Assembly (NCBI GenBank): GCA_024639325.1
Contig: JAHEIO010000013.1
Coordinates: 1-62,970, forward strand
Reading direction: 5' to 3'
Length of the DNA stretch: 62,970 nucleotides
Origin: Gammaproteobacteria bacterium
GTDB taxonomy: Bacteria > Pseudomonadota > Gammaproteobacteria > Arenicellales > JAANXG01
Shown: positions 47,552-57,754 of the stretch, one piece after another
Position numbering within the stretch: the stretch's first letter is position 1
Layout: every line of letters begins with the position of its first letter
Position numbers and translations under genes: made by a program
The notes under the pieces: model-generated
Seen by the model: the letters and a program-made list of their open reading frames with translations, nothing else
The model's database searches: none
What the model was told of the DNA's origin: nothing

Positions 47552-48583
47552 CTACGGGGCGTCGCTGCCCAGGCTGAACCGTGCGTATACCCCGTTGACG
47601 TATGCGCTGAAATCAAACGGTTTGCCATCGTACTCTATCCGTACGCCATCGGCATTGCCCAGAAAAACACTGAAGGGAGGTTTGCCTTCCACCGAGACTT
47701 GCCGACCCTGGTTGATGTGCTCATAAAGCAGACGCTGACCGTCCGCGTCGCGTAAATCGACCCAGGATGAAGCGTCGAATTCGAACGTAACCGTTCGCCC
47801 GTTACTGGTTTGCGCCGGCGTCGAGGGCGCTTCCCCCCCCCGGAAGGCGGCATCATCGACCAACGTTCCGGGGCTACTTTCACTTTGCGGGATATCGGTG
47901 GCAGGCCCCGCTGTTTCCGCGTTCTGCTCCCGGGTGAGTGATAGTTCCTCCGCTTCAATTCTAGCGCGAAGTTCGTCTTCCGGCTGAGCACGCTCGACAT
48001 CTTGGGGGGTCAGCGACGATTCCGGTTCACCGATCGTCTCCGACGCGTTCGTTGATTGCATGGTCGCTGGATCCAAAATCCGGGTTTCTGTCCACACCTC
48101 GTTCTGGTCTGGGTCCTGTGAGATCGATCCCATATCCCGCTGTATGAGATCCGCGCCGCGCGATCCGACATCCGCCTGCTCCCTGCTTTGCCACCACATG
48201 AAACTCAACACCCCCAGGGCAACGATTACCAGCAGGCTCCACACCTTCTTGTGCCTGCCGCCGCTTTCCGGTCCGGTCATCACAGGCTTGATTCCGCGTA
48301 TAGAGGTGTCTTCCTGTAGGTTGAAATTGCGGAATATTTCTTTCTCTTCGCAACCGACCAGCCTGGCGTATGCTTTCAAATAACCCTGTACGTAGGTTTT
48401 TCCTGGAAGATCGCCGAATCGATTTTCCTCCAGCGCTTGAATCTGGTCCACGGAAAGGTTGAGCTGCACGGCGACTTCTTCCTTGGTGCGTCCGCTTCGC
48501 TGGCGACCCTGTGCAAGCATTTCTCCAGGGGAGCGCACGTCCTCGTTCGAGGTAACGCTGACTGTCGATTCCGCATTCATCAA
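47552..48583 (-). CDS. rodZ: Cell-shape protein RodZ
   Basis: RodZ links the MreB cytoskeleton to the membrane. The 343-aa protein has an N-terminal helix-turn-helix (about 18-85, RSGRTKEEVAVQLNLSVDQIQALEENR), a membrane segment (about 113-131, VWSLLVIVALGVLSFMWW), a low-complexity acidic periplasmic linker, and a C-terminal domain DUF4115 (about 260-340, FEFDASSWVDLRDADG). Start and pilW stop overlap by 4 bp. Confidence 0.92.
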   Translation of the reverse strand: MMNAESTVSVTSNEDVRSPGEMLAQGRQRSGRTKEEVAVQLNLSVDQIQALEENRFGDLPGKTYVQGYLKAYARLVGCEEKEIFRNFNLQEDTSIRGIKPVMTGPESGGRHKKVWSLLVIVALGVLSFMWWQSREQADVGSRGADLIQRDMGSISQDPDQNEVWTETRILDPATMQSTNASETIGEPESSLTPQDVERAQPEDELRARIEAEELSLTREQNAETAGPATDIPQSESSPGTLVDDAAFRGGEAPSTPAQTSNGRTVTFEFDASSWVDLRDADGQRLLYEHINQGRQVSVEGKPPFSVFLGNADGVRIEYDGKPFDFSAYVNGVYARFSLGSDAP

Positions 48584-49341
48584 AGCCCCTTCAGTTCCGC
48601 CGCCTCTTTCGCGGACGGAAATTTGGAACGCAACCGCCGCGCATAATCTTGGGCAACATCATCTGCTTCCAGCCGGGTCTCGATTTTTGCGGCAAGCAGC
48701 AGGCTTTCCGGCGTCTCCGCGCTGGCGCTGAAAAAACGCTCGATGAACGCCCGGGCGGACAGATAATTACCGCGATCGAAGTTGATACTGGCCATGTAGT
48801 AAAGCGCCAGTGCGACGGCGGGGTTTTGTTCGAGCACGGCCCTGAAATATTTTTCCGCTCGCTCCGGGTCCTGGCCGATCGTAATCAGGCACTCACCCGC
48901 TCTGAGTCTGGTCAACGCGGCGCCACGGTACAATGGGTTTGACAAGGCCTTCTCGAAGGAATTCAAACCGTCCTCTACCTTGCCACGCTCGCACAGGAAA
49001 ATGCCGTAATCGTGCGCCGCTTCGGAGTTATCGGGATTGGATTTCAAAGCACGTTTGTAATACCGTTCCGCCGCCTCATAATCCTTCATGCGCGTTTGAA
49101 GGACCGCCATGACGTAGTTTGACGATGAATGGTCGGGTTTTATGGCCAGCGCCTGGTTCAATTCCTGCAGCGCCACCTCGAGCGAATCCCGTTCCATGTA
49201 CTGCGCGGCGAGCTGCGCGTGGACATCCGCACGTTCGGCGGGGTCTCCTTCATTTGTCCGAACCAGCGTAGTTTCGGTTGCGCAGCCGCTCATGACGAGG
49301 CCACAAGCCAAAGCCAATGCCGCTGCGCGCCAGACCAACAT
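48580..49341 (-). CDS. pilW: Type IV pilus biogenesis TPR lipoprotein PilW/PilF
   Basis: This 253-aa protein from ATG at 49341 has a lipobox MSGCAT and five to six tetratricopeptide repeats (such as SLEVALQELNQALAIKPDH and YEAAERYYKRALKSNPDN). PilF/PilW guides assembly of the PilQ secretin in the outer membrane. The start is 8 bp after the rlmN stop. A longer frame to 49431 overlaps rlmN and would hide the signal peptide, so it is not used. Confidence 0.92.
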   Translation of the reverse strand: MLVWRAAALALACGLVMSGCATETTLVRTNEGDPAERADVHAQLAAQYMERDSLEVALQELNQALAIKPDHSSSNYVMAVLQTRMKDYEAAERYYKRALKSNPDNSEAAHDYGIFLCERGKVEDGLNSFEKALSNPLYRGAALTRLRAGECLITIGQDPERAEKYFRAVLEQNPAVALALYYMASINFDRGNYLSARAFIERFFSASAETPESLLLAAKIETRLEADDVAQDYARRLRSKFPSAKEAAELKGL

Positions 49342-49348
49342 CAGGCTG

Positions 49349-50473
49349 TCAAGCTGGCGGATGAGCACGCATTTTGCGTGACCGATTCGTGCGATCGATG
49401 AATTGCCCCGCCAGTTGGCCGCATGCAGCATCGATGTCGTCTCCCCTCGTTTTTCTGACCATGGTCATCATACCAGCCCCGATCAACAATTCCTGAAATC
49501 GTGCGATATCGCGCGGGAGGGAACACTCGTATCCGGCACCGGCGAAACCATTGAACGGGATTAGGTTTATCTTTACGGGGAGGGATTGTAGCAAGGCTAT
49601 CAGTTCACGGGCATGTTGCGGGCTGTCATTTACCCCCGCGAGCATGACGTACTCGAAGGTGATCCGCGTCCTGGGCGCATCCGCTACATAGCGCCTGCAG
49701 GCCTCCATCAGGGTCCTGATGGGGTATTTTTTGTTGACGGGAACCAGCCGGTCTCTCAGTTCATCATTTGGGGCATGCAGCGAAACCGCCAGGCTCACCG
49801 GGCATTCGACACGAAGTCTGTCGATTGCCGGAACTATCCCCGCCGTGCTCAGCGTGACCCGTCGCCGCGACAACCCGTAGGCGAAATCATCCAACATGAG
49901 TCTCAGCGCAACGAGCACCTGGTCGAGGTTCAGCAGCGGCTCGCCCATGCCCATGAGGACTACGTTTGTAATGTCGGCATTTGTGATGCCGACGCCGGGG
50001 AGGCCGTCCGGGTCCGCGCCCAGGCTGCCGAGCGCACGGTTTGCCAGCCACAACTGCCCCACGATTTCGGAACTGGTCAGGTTGCGATTGTACCCCTGGC
50101 GGGCGGTGGCGCAGAACGTGCAATTCAGCGCACAGCCTACCTGCGACGAAACGCAAAGGGTCCCACGGGCGGATTCCGGAATGAACACCGTTTCGATACA
50201 GTTGCCGTCCTCGAGTCTGAGCAGCCACTTTCTTGTGCCATCAGCCGAACACCGAGCGTTCGCGATTCCAGGAATGTCCACAACCGATAGAGTGGAAAGA
50301 CGTTTGCGCAGATCTCGGCTGATATTGGTCATCATTTCGAAAGACGTGGCGCCTTGCTGATGGATCCATTTCGTGACCTGGTCCGCGCGAAACGATTTTT
50401 CGCCCAGGTCACTGAAAAAACCTGCCATCAGCTGGCGATCCATGCCCAGCAAATTAACCTGGTTGGGCGTCAC
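49349..50473 (-). CDS. rlmN: 23S rRNA/tRNA adenine-C2 methyltransferase RlmN
   Basis: RlmN is a radical-SAM enzyme that methylates A2503 of 23S rRNA and A37 of some tRNAs. The radical-SAM CxxxCxxC is seen as CALNCTFC (about residue 106), with GMGEPLLN following and the methyl-accepting cysteine in the C-terminal [12 protein letters not shown] at 50473 lies 4 bp after the ndk stop; the longer frame to 50512 would overlap ndk. Length 374 aa fits the family. Confidence 0.95.
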   Translation of the reverse strand: MTPNQVNLLGMDRQLMAGFFSDLGEKSFRADQVTKWIHQQGATSFEMMTNISRDLRKRLSTLSVVDIPGIANARCSADGTRKWLLRLEDGNCIETVFIPESARGTLCVSSQVGCALNCTFCATARQGYNRNLTSSEIVGQLWLANRALGSLGADPDGLPGVGITNADITNVVLMGMGEPLLNLDQVLVALRLMLDDFAYGLSRRRVTLSTAGIVPAIDRLRVECPVSLAVSLHAPNDELRDRLVPVNKKYPIRTLMEACRRYVADAPRTRITFEYVMLAGVNDSPQHARELIALLQSLPVKINLIPFNGFAGAGYECSLPRDIARFQELLIGAGMMTMVRKTRGDDIDAACGQLAGQFIDRTNRSRKMRAHPPA

Positions 50474-50477
50474 CGGC

Positions 50478-50909
50478 TTATCGCGTCCTCTGGCAAATCC
50501 CGCCGTCGCCAAAGAAGAAATCGATTTCTACCTTCGCCGTGTCCGGTCCGTCCGAACCATGTACTGCGTTCTCCTCTACGGAGTTCGCAAAATCGGCCCG
50601 TATCGTACCTGCCGCCGCTTCCGCCGGATTGGTCGCACCCATGATCTCTCGGTTCCTGGCGATGGCATCTTCCCCTTCGAGTACCTGCACCATAACGGGT
50701 CCGGATTGCATATAGGCCACGAGGTCGGTGTAGAAAGGCCGCTCCTTGTGCACCGCATAGAATTCTTTGGCCTGATCATCGCTCAAATGCAGCATTTTAG
50801 CCGCCACGATCTGCAACCCCCCGGATTCGAATCGGCGATATATCTCCCCGATGATGTTTTGCGCAACCCCATCGGGCTTTATGATTGACAATGTGCGTTG
50901 TACCGCCAT
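50478..50909 (-). CDS. ndk: Nucleoside diphosphate kinase
   Basis: Ndk transfers the terminal phosphate between nucleoside triphosphates and diphosphates. The 143-aa protein begins [14 protein letters not shown] and has the phospho-histidine region in [28 protein letters not shown] ribosome binding site precedes the start. It opens the core operon that runs down to der. Confidence 0.97.
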   Translation of the reverse strand: MAVQRTLSIIKPDGVAQNIIGEIYRRFESGGLQIVAAKMLHLSDDQAKEFYAVHKERPFYTDLVAYMQSGPVMVQVLEGEDAIARNREIMGATNPAEAAAGTIRADFANSVEENAVHGSDGPDTAKVEIDFFFGDGGICQRTR

Positions 50910-50974
50910 ATAAAAAGTTCTCCCTCAAATAACGTCGACAACAGGTAAAAAAGGCGCGTAGTGTAACGTTTAGT

Positions 50975-51009
50975 GCGCATGTTGCACCAGTATCCCGGAT
51001 GATGGGGCA
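50975..51009 (+). repeat. Dispersed intergenic repeat, diverged copy
   Basis: The block GCATGTTGCACCAGTATCCC is similar to the repeat cores at 16058-16076 and 62074-62092. It lies in the 124-bp gap between mtaB and ndk, where no other feature is seen. Confidence 0.5.
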
Positions 51010-51033
51010 GGACAGACTTGCGCAACCTGTAGC

Positions 51034-52365
51034 CTAACCTGCTATGCGGCCGATCAAGGCGTCATCTCGTACGGATTCGTAAATCACGTCCAGCCAGGCC
51101 CCCGCAGCATCGGCTGGGGCCGGCACCCAGGTCTCTATGTAGTCAGCCGCCCGCGCTTTTTGAAGGCCTTCGAGAGGACAGTACCCGCCCTCGACAAGGA
51201 CCCTGGCTTCGGTACCCAGCCGAGATGCCAACAGCTCCCGGCGCACCGCTCGGCCGGCATTACGCAGCGATTTCGCCCTGGCCTTGCGCTCCGCCAGGGG
51301 AACCTGCCTGGTTTCGGGTATACGGCCGGCCGGGGTTCCGGTGCGTTCCGAATAGGGGAAAACATGCGGATATGCGATCTGCAGATCGTATACCATGGCA
51401 ACGCTGTCCTCGAACTGGCCCTCGCTTTCAGTCGGGAATCCGACCATGAGGTCCGCGCTGAGGACGAGTTTCGGGAGTTTTTCCCTCAGGCGTGCAACTT
51501 TTTCGTAGACGAATGAGGCGTCGTAGCGACGCTTCATGCGTTTAAGAATCAGCGTGCTTCCGCTTTGAAGCGACAGGTGCAAATGGGGACACATTTTCGG
51601 ATATCCGGCCAGAAGCCCGATCAATTCATCGCTAATGTGAGACGGATCGAGGGAGCTCAACCGAATACGAAAATCCTGGTCGATGGTGCAAAGGTCCCTG
51701 ATCAGGTCCACCAGGGAGTAGCATTTCCTTCCGTCAAATTCGAAATCGTCGCCATAGGATCCGAGATCCACTCCACAGATCACGATTTCTCTGAACCCGG
51801 CGATTGCGAGACGCTCGACCTGCCGTTTTACCAGGCTTGGCTGCAGGGAACGGCTCGGCCCGCGCGCCCGGTGGATAATGCAGAAGGTGCAGCCCTGGTT
51901 GCACCCCTGCTGCACCTGCACGAACGCCCGGGTCTGGCCTTCGTATCCCGAAAGCAGCCGATCGGGAAGACTGACGTGCTCATCCAGATCACCCACCATG
52001 ATGCGCGGCAAGTGCCGCTTGCCCAGGTCGGGCAGGAGTCGGTCTATATCGAGCTTGCGATCGTTTCCGATGACGTGATCGACACCGGGGATACTGGCAC
52101 AGGACTCGGGAGAAATCTGTGCGTAGCATCCTGTAACGATGACCACGGCGGCGGGATTTCGCCTGATGGCCCGCCGGACCGCCTGGCGCGCCTGCCGGTC
52201 CGCTTCGCTGGTGACGGTGCAGGTATTGATGACGTAAAGCTCAGCTTCATCTTTTTCCCCCACCACCGACCAGCCCGACCGGTCCAGTGATTCGGCTATC
52301 AGCTCGGACTCGAACCGGTTTACCTTGCAACCAAGGGTCGTTATGCCGACGCGCTTAACCTGCAT
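51034..52365 (-). CDS. mtaB: tRNA threonylcarbamoyladenosine(37) methylthiotransferase MtaB
   Basis: MtaB is a radical-SAM methylthiotransferase that makes ms2t6A at tRNA position 37. The 443-aa protein has the N-terminal UPF0004 domain (TTLGCKVNRFESE, NTCTV, TGCYAQ with the three cluster cysteines), the radical-SAM motif CNQGCTFC, and a C-terminal TRAM-like domain. The motif KVNRFESE with asparagine separates MtaB from MiaB and RimO. Its start codon lies within a dispersed repeat unit (52362-52375). Confidence 0.9.
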   Translation of the reverse strand: MQVKRVGITTLGCKVNRFESELIAESLDRSGWSVVGEKDEAELYVINTCTVTSEADRQARQAVRRAIRRNPAAVVIVTGCYAQISPESCASIPGVDHVIGNDRKLDIDRLLPDLGKRHLPRIMVGDLDEHVSLPDRLLSGYEGQTRAFVQVQQGCNQGCTFCIIHRARGPSRSLQPSLVKRQVERLAIAGFREIVICGVDLGSYGDDFEFDGRKCYSLVDLIRDLCTIDQDFRIRLSSLDPSHISDELIGLLAGYPKMCPHLHLSLQSGSTLILKRMKRRYDASFVYEKVARLREKLPKLVLSADLMVGFPTESEGQFEDSVAMVYDLQIAYPHVFPYSERTGTPAGRIPETRQVPLAERKARAKSLRNAGRAVRRELLASRLGTEARVLVEGGYCPLEGLQKARAADYIETWVPAPADAAGAWLDVIYESVRDDALIGRIAG

Positions 52366-52375
52366 ATTGCACCAG
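52362..52375 (-). repeat. Dispersed repeat core spanning the mtaB start codon
   Basis: On the minus strand CTGGTGCAATATGC contains the ATG that starts mtaB. The same CTGGTG-N4-ATGCGGGC layout is seen at 62309-62326, 62360-62379 and 62837-62855. Confidence 0.4.
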
Positions 52376-52385
52376 GCCAGCCGGG

Positions 52386-52706
52386 CTAAACGTTGAAACT
52401 TTCCCCACAGCCGCAGGCGTCTTTAGATCTCGGGTTGTTGAACTGAAACGACTCGTTCAAGCCTTCTTTCACGAAGTCGATCTCGGTTCCTTCCACGATA
52501 GCAATGCTTTCGTGGTCCACTATCACCTTCACGCCGTGGGTCTCGAATACCAGATCCTCCGGTCCGATGTCGTCCGCATAGTTCACCACATATGAATAGC
52601 CTGAACACCCACTTGCCCTGACGCCAAACCGGAGACCCTGGCCAAAACCACGTTTCTCCAGAAAGCCTCTGACTCTATCTGCCGCAGCCTCAGTCAACGT
52701 TATCAT
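52386..52706 (-). CDS. iscA: Iron-sulfur cluster assembly protein IscA
   Basis: IscA-type carriers bind Fe-S clusters through three cysteines, here in ASGCSGY (about residue 35) and CGCGESF (about 99 and 101). From ATG at 52706, preceded by GGAG, the product is 106 aa, the usual length; an in-frame GTG 15 bp upstream is less likely. It lies 32 bp after iscR with no iscS or iscU between them, which differs from the classical iscRSUA order. Confidence 0.9.
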   Translation of the reverse strand: MITLTEAAADRVRGFLEKRGFGQGLRFGVRASGCSGYSYVVNYADDIGPEDLVFETHGVKVIVDHESIAIVEGTEIDFVKEGLNESFQFNNPRSKDACGCGESFNV

Positions 52707-52738
52707 CAAATTCTCCGTCACCGCGATTGGTCACTGTC

Positions 52739-53197
52739 TCAATGAACGACATGGAGTTCAAACCTCTGTTCCTGCCGTGTCGCCACATCCTTAACATGGG
52801 GTTGCTTGATCAGGTCTCCAAGGGTTTTCGCGGTCAAAAACACCCTGATGCTCGCGCTCAGCTCTTCCCATAAAAAATGGGTCAGACAGGCATCATCGTC
52901 CACGCAGTTCTTTTGACCCGAACACAACGTTGCGTCGATATTCTCCTCGATAGTGTCGATGATCTGGGCGATCGAGATCTGACCCGGGTCACGACTGAGG
53001 CTGTAACCGCCGCCGGGACCTCGTGTACTGGTAACCAGGCCCCCTTTCCTAAGGCGCGACAACAGCTGTTCCAGATAGGAGAGGGAAATCCCCTGACGTA
53101 CGGACACGTCCGCCACCGCAACGGATCCGTCCTCGTGGTGAATCGCCAGATCCAGCATTGCCGTTACCGCGTACCGGCCGCGCGTTGTCAGTTTCAT
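52739..53197 (-). CDS. iscR: Fe-S cluster-sensing transcription regulator IscR
   Basis: This 152-aa Rrf2-family protein has a winged-helix domain (MKLTTRGRYAVTAMLDLA, SLSYLEQLLSRLRKGGLV, GPGGGY). Three cysteines follow in the spacing C-x5-C-x5-C (CSGQKNCVDDDAC), which bind the 2Fe-2S cluster that controls DNA-binding specificity in IscR. A type-1 IscR box stands 223 bp upstream (53420-53444), implying autoregulation if the promoter is there. Confidence 0.92.
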   Translation of the reverse strand: MKLTTRGRYAVTAMLDLAIHHEDGSVAVADVSVRQGISLSYLEQLLSRLRKGGLVTSTRGPGGGYSLSRDPGQISIAQIIDTIEENIDATLCSGQKNCVDDDACLTHFLWEELSASIRVFLTAKTLGDLIKQPHVKDVATRQEQRFELHVVH

Positions 53198-53229
53198 CTA
53201 TGGACTAAACCCCGCAGTTCAAATTAGCC

Positions 53230-53386
53230 AGTTCCTGTCCAGAATACCTGTCATTGAGAGCGTAGCGGAGCAATCCAGTGAAACAAATCGTTTTGATTCG
53301 GCGCTGGATTGCCGCGTCCTGCCACGCTTCGCTCGCAGCTTCGGCACGCTTCTCGCAAGGACTCAAGCTTTTTCTGGACGGGGACT
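53230..53386. repeat. Inverted-repeat (MITE-like) element
   Basis: The ends are inverted copies: AGTTCCTGTCCAGAA at 53229-53244 and its near complement TTCTGGACGGGGACT at 53372-53386. Inside, CAATCCAG (53271-53278) pairs with CTGGATTG (53304-53311). The wording TGTCATTGAGAGCGTAGCGGA resembles widespread bacterial non-coding repeats. It stands between iscR and its predicted operator. Confidence 0.6.
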
Positions 53387-53419
53387 AGCTGGATAGTTGC
53401 TCACTTAATAGATTGTTGC

Positions 53420-53444
53420 TTAGTTGACTAAAACGGTCAACTAT
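53420..53444. promoter_or_regulatory. IscR type-1 binding site candidate
   Basis: This 25-bp palindrome, with arms TAGTTGAC and GTCAACTA around TAAAACG, agrees at 23 of 25 positions with the type-1 IscR consensus as I remember it from Escherichia coli. A strong match in front of an iscR homologue supports feedback control by holo-IscR. Confidence 0.75.
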
Positions 53445-53574
53445 TTTGTTTTCAAGTTTAAATGTAAATTAATCATGGTGTTATTGAATATATTAAAGCA
53501 ATCACTTTATATATTTACTGGGCGATTTCAAGCGTTCCGGCGTTTGCCGCCGTCGATGACGCCCACCACCCGGA

Positions 53575-54297
53575 TTAATTCGCTCGCCGGCCGGCGTTCT
53601 GTGCCGCTGTCAAGATTCCGCGCAGAATATTCACCTCTTCCGACGTGGGCCGTGCCCGGTTGAAGAGGCGAACAAGTTTTCGCATCAGTCTCGTGGGGTG
53701 TTTCGATTTCACGAAATCCAGGTCGAGTAGCGTGCTTTCGAGGTGCCGGTAGAATCCGTCCAGACTGTGATGATCTGCCGCTACAGACTCCGGGTCGATC
53801 CGTTTTGCCTCCTCATTGGCCGCCAGAAAGAGCTCATAGGCCAGTATCTGTGCGGCGCTTGCAAGATTGAGCGAGGAATAGCCCGGACCGGTGGGAATGC
53901 GTATCAGCAGATTGCACAAATCAACCTCTTCATTGGTCAGACCGCTGCGTTCACGGCCAAATAGCAGTGCCACCGGACCGTTCGCGGCCTCCGCGGCAAT
54001 CATTTTCGCAGCTGCCCTCGGCGACTCGACAGGCCACTCGATCGCGCGCTCCCTGGCGGTCGTCCCGGCGACGAAGATGCAGTCGCCGACAGCCTCCTTG
54101 ACATCCCGGCAGACCCGCGCCTGTTCCAGGATGTTCTCGGCACCCGCCGAGCGAGTCAGTGCGTCGGGATGGGGAAATTGTCCGGGTGATACCAGAACCA
54201 GGCTTGACAGATTCATGCATTTCATGGCGCGGGCGACACCCCCGATATTACCCGGGTGGCTGGTTTCGATTAAGGTAAAGCGAATTTGCGGTAACAT
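53575..54297 (-). CDS. trmJ: tRNA/rRNA methyltransferase TrmJ
   Basis: TrmJ is a SPOUT-family 2'-O-methyltransferase acting at tRNA position 32. The 240-aa protein has RFTLIETSHPGNIGGVARAM at the N-terminus and the SAM-binding trefoil-knot motifs LLFGRERSGLTNEE and IPTGPGYSSLNLA. ATG at 54297 is preferred to the GTG three codons upstream. It is located upstream of iscR, as in many gammaproteobacteria. Confidence 0.93.
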   Translation of the reverse strand: MLPQIRFTLIETSHPGNIGGVARAMKCMNLSSLVLVSPGQFPHPDALTRSAGAENILEQARVCRDVKEAVGDCIFVAGTTARERAIEWPVESPRAAAKMIAAEAANGPVALLFGRERSGLTNEEVDLCNLLIRIPTGPGYSSLNLASAAQILAYELFLAANEEAKRIDPESVAADHHSLDGFYRHLESTLLDLDFVKSKHPTRLMRKLVRLFNRARPTSEEVNILRGILTAAQNAGRRAN

Positions 54298-54395
54298 AGG
54301 AATCACAGGTTAGTGCTCTTCCGTAGCACGATAACTGAAAACCACCCGTCCACGGAAGCCGGCCCAGGCTCGATGTCGTCACAAAGGAGATCTGC

Positions 54396-55184
54396 TTGCA
54401 CCATCCCATGTTGAATATCGCCGTCAAGGCAGCGCGACAGGCGGGCAAGGTCATCATGCGCCACCTGGATCGCCTGGATACCCTCAAGGTCCAGGTCAAG
54501 GCGCGAAACGATTTCGTGTCGGAGGTGGACCTAGTCGCCGAGACCGAGATCATTGATATAATTTCGGCGGCTTACCCGGATCACGCGATTCTTGCCGAGG
54601 AAAGCGGCACCCAGTCCGGAAATACCTATCAGTGGATCATCGATCCACTGGACGGTACGACCAACTATCTGCACGGCTATCCCCATTTCTCGGTGTCCGT
54701 CGCGCTGTCCCGGGAGGGAATTCTGGAACATGGCGTCGTTTTCGATCCGATACGAAACGAAATGTTTACCGCCAGCCGGGGTAAAGGGGCGCATTTGAAC
54801 GACCGTCGCATGCGCGTCAGCAACGCACACCGTCTGGAGAATTGCCTGCTCGGGACCGGATTTCCGTTTCGGGCCGTAACCCACCTGGATCCCTGGCTGA
54901 AGATGTTTCGTGCCATGCTGCTGCGAACAAGCGGCATTCGCAGAGCGGGATCCGCCGCTTTGGATCTGGCCCATGTGGCCTGCGGCCGATTCGACGGCTT
55001 CTGGGAGCTGGGTCTCCAGCCCTGGGATCTGGCAGCGGGCTGTCTGCTCATTCAGGAAGCCGGAGGACTGGTGACCGATCTCGAAAACGAACAAGCCTAC
55101 CTGGATAGCGGCAACGTCATCGCCGCCAATCCGAACATCCACCCTTTGATGTTCGATATCATCTCGAAGCAAGAGCTCTCGTGA
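54396..55184 (+). CDS. suhB: Inositol monophosphatase family protein SuhB
   Basis: SuhB is an inositol-1-phosphatase and in enterobacteria also a component of rRNA antitermination complexes. The 262-aa protein shows the metal-binding motifs EE (LAEESGT), DPLDGTTN and WDLAAG. The start is a TTG at 54396, supported by AAGGAG at 54384-54389 and by the family N-terminus MHHPMLNIAV; the ATG four codons later is too far from the ribosome binding site. Confidence 0.93.
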   Translation: MHHPMLNIAVKAARQAGKVIMRHLDRLDTLKVQVKARNDFVSEVDLVAETEIIDIISAAYPDHAILAEESGTQSGNTYQWIIDPLDGTTNYLHGYPHFSVSVALSREGILEHGVVFDPIRNEMFTASRGKGAHLNDRRMRVSNAHRLENCLLGTGFPFRAVTHLDPWLKMFRAMLLRTSGIRRAGSAALDLAHVACGRFDGFWELGLQPWDLAAGCLLIQEAGGLVTDLENEQAYLDSGNVIAANPNIHPLMFDIISKQELS

Positions 55185-55187
55185 TCC

Positions 55188-57746
55188 ATGGATCGGCACA
55201 CGCCCATGATGCAGCAGTACCTGCGGATCAAATCACGCCACCAGGGCGCATTTCTGTTCTACAGAATGGGCGATTTTTACGAACTTTTCTATGAAGATGC
55301 GCAACGAGCTTCGGAAATCCTGGATATCGCGCTTACCCAGCGCGGAAAATCCGCAGGATCTCCGATACCGATGGCCGGCGTTCCGGTACATAGCGTCGAT
55401 CAGTATCTGGCGAAACTGGTCAGGAGCGGACACCACGTTGCCGTATGTGAGCAGATAGGCGACCCTTCCAAGTCGAAGGGTCCAGTCGAGAGACAGGTCG
55501 TTCGTGTCGTCACACCCGGCACGTTGACCGAAGACAACCTGCTCGATGCCCGCCGCAACAACCTGCTTGTCGCCATTTTCCACGGCAACGGCAACTGCGG
55601 ATTGGCGGTGCTTGAAATTGCAAGCGGACTGTTCACCGCCAGGCAGTTGATCGACGAATCACAGATCGAGGATGAACTGGAACGTCTGCAACCGGCAGAA
55701 ATTTTGTGCGCCGATGGGCATATTGAACGGATTCCCGAGCGCTTCCAGCTGTTGATTCGGGGTATTCCGGACTGGCATTTCGATTTCGATCGGGCACAGG
55801 CCGTTTTATGCGAGCAGTTCGGGACCAAGGACCTGTCTGCGTTCGGCTGCGATGACTGCCCCATGGCCGTCGCGTCAGCCGGGGCCGTAATACAGTACGC
55901 CAGAGATACCCAGTTGACGGGTTTACCGCACATTCAGCAGCTCAAAATTGAATCAGATCACGAATTCATGCGCATCGACGGTGCCAGCAGGAGAAATCTG
56001 GAGATCGAGACGAATCTTTCGGGATCCAACAGCGGAACGCTGATTTCCTTGTTGGACCGCTGCCCGAATCCAATGGGCGGCAGGTTGCTGCGGCGCTGGC
56101 TGAACAGCCCTCTTCTCGATCACAATGAGATCCGCATCCGTCTGCAGGCCGTGGGTGCGCTCGCCGCTGGGCTTTACCAACGGGTCTCGCACACCTGCCG
56201 AGAAATCGGGGACTTGGAAAGGATCGTGGCCCGTGTTGCCATGCGGACTGCGCGACCCAGGGACCTAGTCAATTTGAGGCAGGGAATCCTTGCCTGCGAG
56301 GGTCTCATGGATGCGCTGGACGGCGCAGACGACCCCTGCCTGGACGCCTGCAGATCCCGACTGGGGCCGTTTCCGGTATGGTCGCGGCTTCTCCACAACG
56401 CGCTCGCCGAAGAACCGGCGTCATCTGTCCGTGACGGGGGCGTTATTCGGGAGGGCTACGACTCCGAACTGGATGAATTGCGTGCCATGAGCAGGGACAA
56501 CACGGAATTTCTGCTGGATCTCGAAGCGCGGGAAAAGCAGCGAAGTGGGATTCCAAATCTGAAGGTTCACTACAATCGAGTACAAGGTTTCTTCATAGAC
56601 GTCACTAAATCTTACAGCGACCGGGTTCCCGGAGACTACATCAGGCGACAAACGCTGAAAAACTCCGAGCGCTACATCACCACTGAGCTCAAGGCACACG
56701 AAGACAAGATTCTAGGTGCAAAAGAACGCGCAATGAACCGTGAGCGCGACCTCTATGAAGGTCTGATCAACGAGCTCGCACCGGCCGTCAATCCGCTGCA
56801 GGAGTGCGCCTCCGCCGTTGCCCGGCTCAGCGTATTATCAAACTTCGCCGAAAGGGCGATGACCCTGGACTGGCACCCGCCGTCACTGGTCTCGACGCCG
56901 GGCATACAGATTCAGGGCGGTCGCCATCCCGTGGTGGAGCACAATCGTGGTAGCGGCTTCGTAGCCAACGATGTCGATTTCGACGATCAGGAGCGCATGT
57001 TTGTGATCACCGGTCCGAATATGGGAGGCAAGAGCACGTACATGCGCCAGACCGCCCTGATTTGCCTGCTCGCTCATACGGGATGCTACGTTCCCGCACG
57101 GTCCACCCGGATAGGGCCGATAAACAGGATCTTTACCCGCATCGGTGCATCCGATGATCTTGCCGGGGGACGCTCCACCTTCATGGTAGAAATGACCGAG
57201 ATGGCGCACATCCTTAGAAACGCCGACAGCCACTCGCTGGTCCTGGTCGACGAGATCGGCCGGGGCACCAGCACCTATGACGGCCTGGCCCTAGCCTGGG
57301 CATGCGCGACGACGCTCGCCACCTCGGTCAAGGCGTTTACCCTTTTCTCCACCCACTACTTCGAAATCACCGCCCTGGCCGATCTCGTGCCCGGTGTGAG
57401 CAACCTGCATCTCGACGCGGCCGAACACGGCAAAGACATCATATTCCTGTATTCGGTCAAACCCGGACCGGCGAGCCAGAGCTACGGCCTCCAGGTTGCG
57501 AAACTCGCCGGGGTACCCGAGAACGTGATTGATGTTGCGCGCGAGCGCTTGACGGAACTCGAAACGAGCTACGCGGCAAACCACCGGCCATCACCCGGTC
57601 AGCTCTCCATTTTCGAGACCAGGGACACCACCGGGGATACCATTATAGAAGCATTGAAGCGGATCGAACCGGACGAACTGACGCCTAAACAAGCGCTCGA
57701 GAAAATCTATCAACTCAAGAAGATGACGGGATCAGCGCGGCAATGA
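55188..57746 (+). CDS. mutS: DNA mismatch repair protein MutS
   Basis: This 852-aa protein has the mismatch-recognition motif [11 protein letters not shown] (residues about 24-34), where the Phe and Glu contact the mismatch. It has the connector and lever domains, the ATPase P-loop GPNMGGKST, the Walker [10 protein letters not shown], and a C-terminal tail. It starts 3 bp after suhB, so both share a transcript. Length is as expected. Confidence 0.97.
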   Translation: MDRHTPMMQQYLRIKSRHQGAFLFYRMGDFYELFYEDAQRASEILDIALTQRGKSAGSPIPMAGVPVHSVDQYLAKLVRSGHHVAVCEQIGDPSKSKGPVERQVVRVVTPGTLTEDNLLDARRNNLLVAIFHGNGNCGLAVLEIASGLFTARQLIDESQIEDELERLQPAEILCADGHIERIPERFQLLIRGIPDWHFDFDRAQAVLCEQFGTKDLSAFGCDDCPMAVASAGAVIQYARDTQLTGLPHIQQLKIESDHEFMRIDGASRRNLEIETNLSGSNSGTLISLLDRCPNPMGGRLLRRWLNSPLLDHNEIRIRLQAVGALAAGLYQRVSHTCREIGDLERIVARVAMRTARPRDLVNLRQGILACEGLMDALDGADDPCLDACRSRLGPFPVWSRLLHNALAEEPASSVRDGGVIREGYDSELDELRAMSRDNTEFLLDLEAREKQRSGIPNLKVHYNRVQGFFIDVTKSYSDRVPGDYIRRQTLKNSERYITTELKAHEDKILGAKERAMNRERDLYEGLINELAPAVNPLQECASAVARLSVLSNFAERAMTLDWHPPSLVSTPGIQIQGGRHPVVEHNRGSGFVANDVDFDDQERMFVITGPNMGGKSTYMRQTALICLLAHTGCYVPARSTRIGPINRIFTRIGASDDLAGGRSTFMVEMTEMAHILRNADSHSLVLVDEIGRGTSTYDGLALAWACATTLATSVKAFTLFSTHYFEITALADLVPGVSNLHLDAAEHGKDIIFLYSVKPGPASQSYGLQVAKLAGVPENVIDVARERLTELETSYAANHRPSPGQLSIFETRDTTGDTIIEALKRIEPDELTPKQALEKIYQLKKMTGSARQ

Positions 57747-57754
57747 TCCGCCGG

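Larger units (their letters stand above)
53198..53574. other. iscR upstream region
   Basis: This 377-bp gap has no gene. It contains a hairpin repeat (53230-53386), an AT-rich stretch with the IscR-type box (53420-53444), and a further AT-rich run to about 53525. A promoter for iscR is likely here, but I cannot fix its -35 and -10. Confidence 0.6.
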
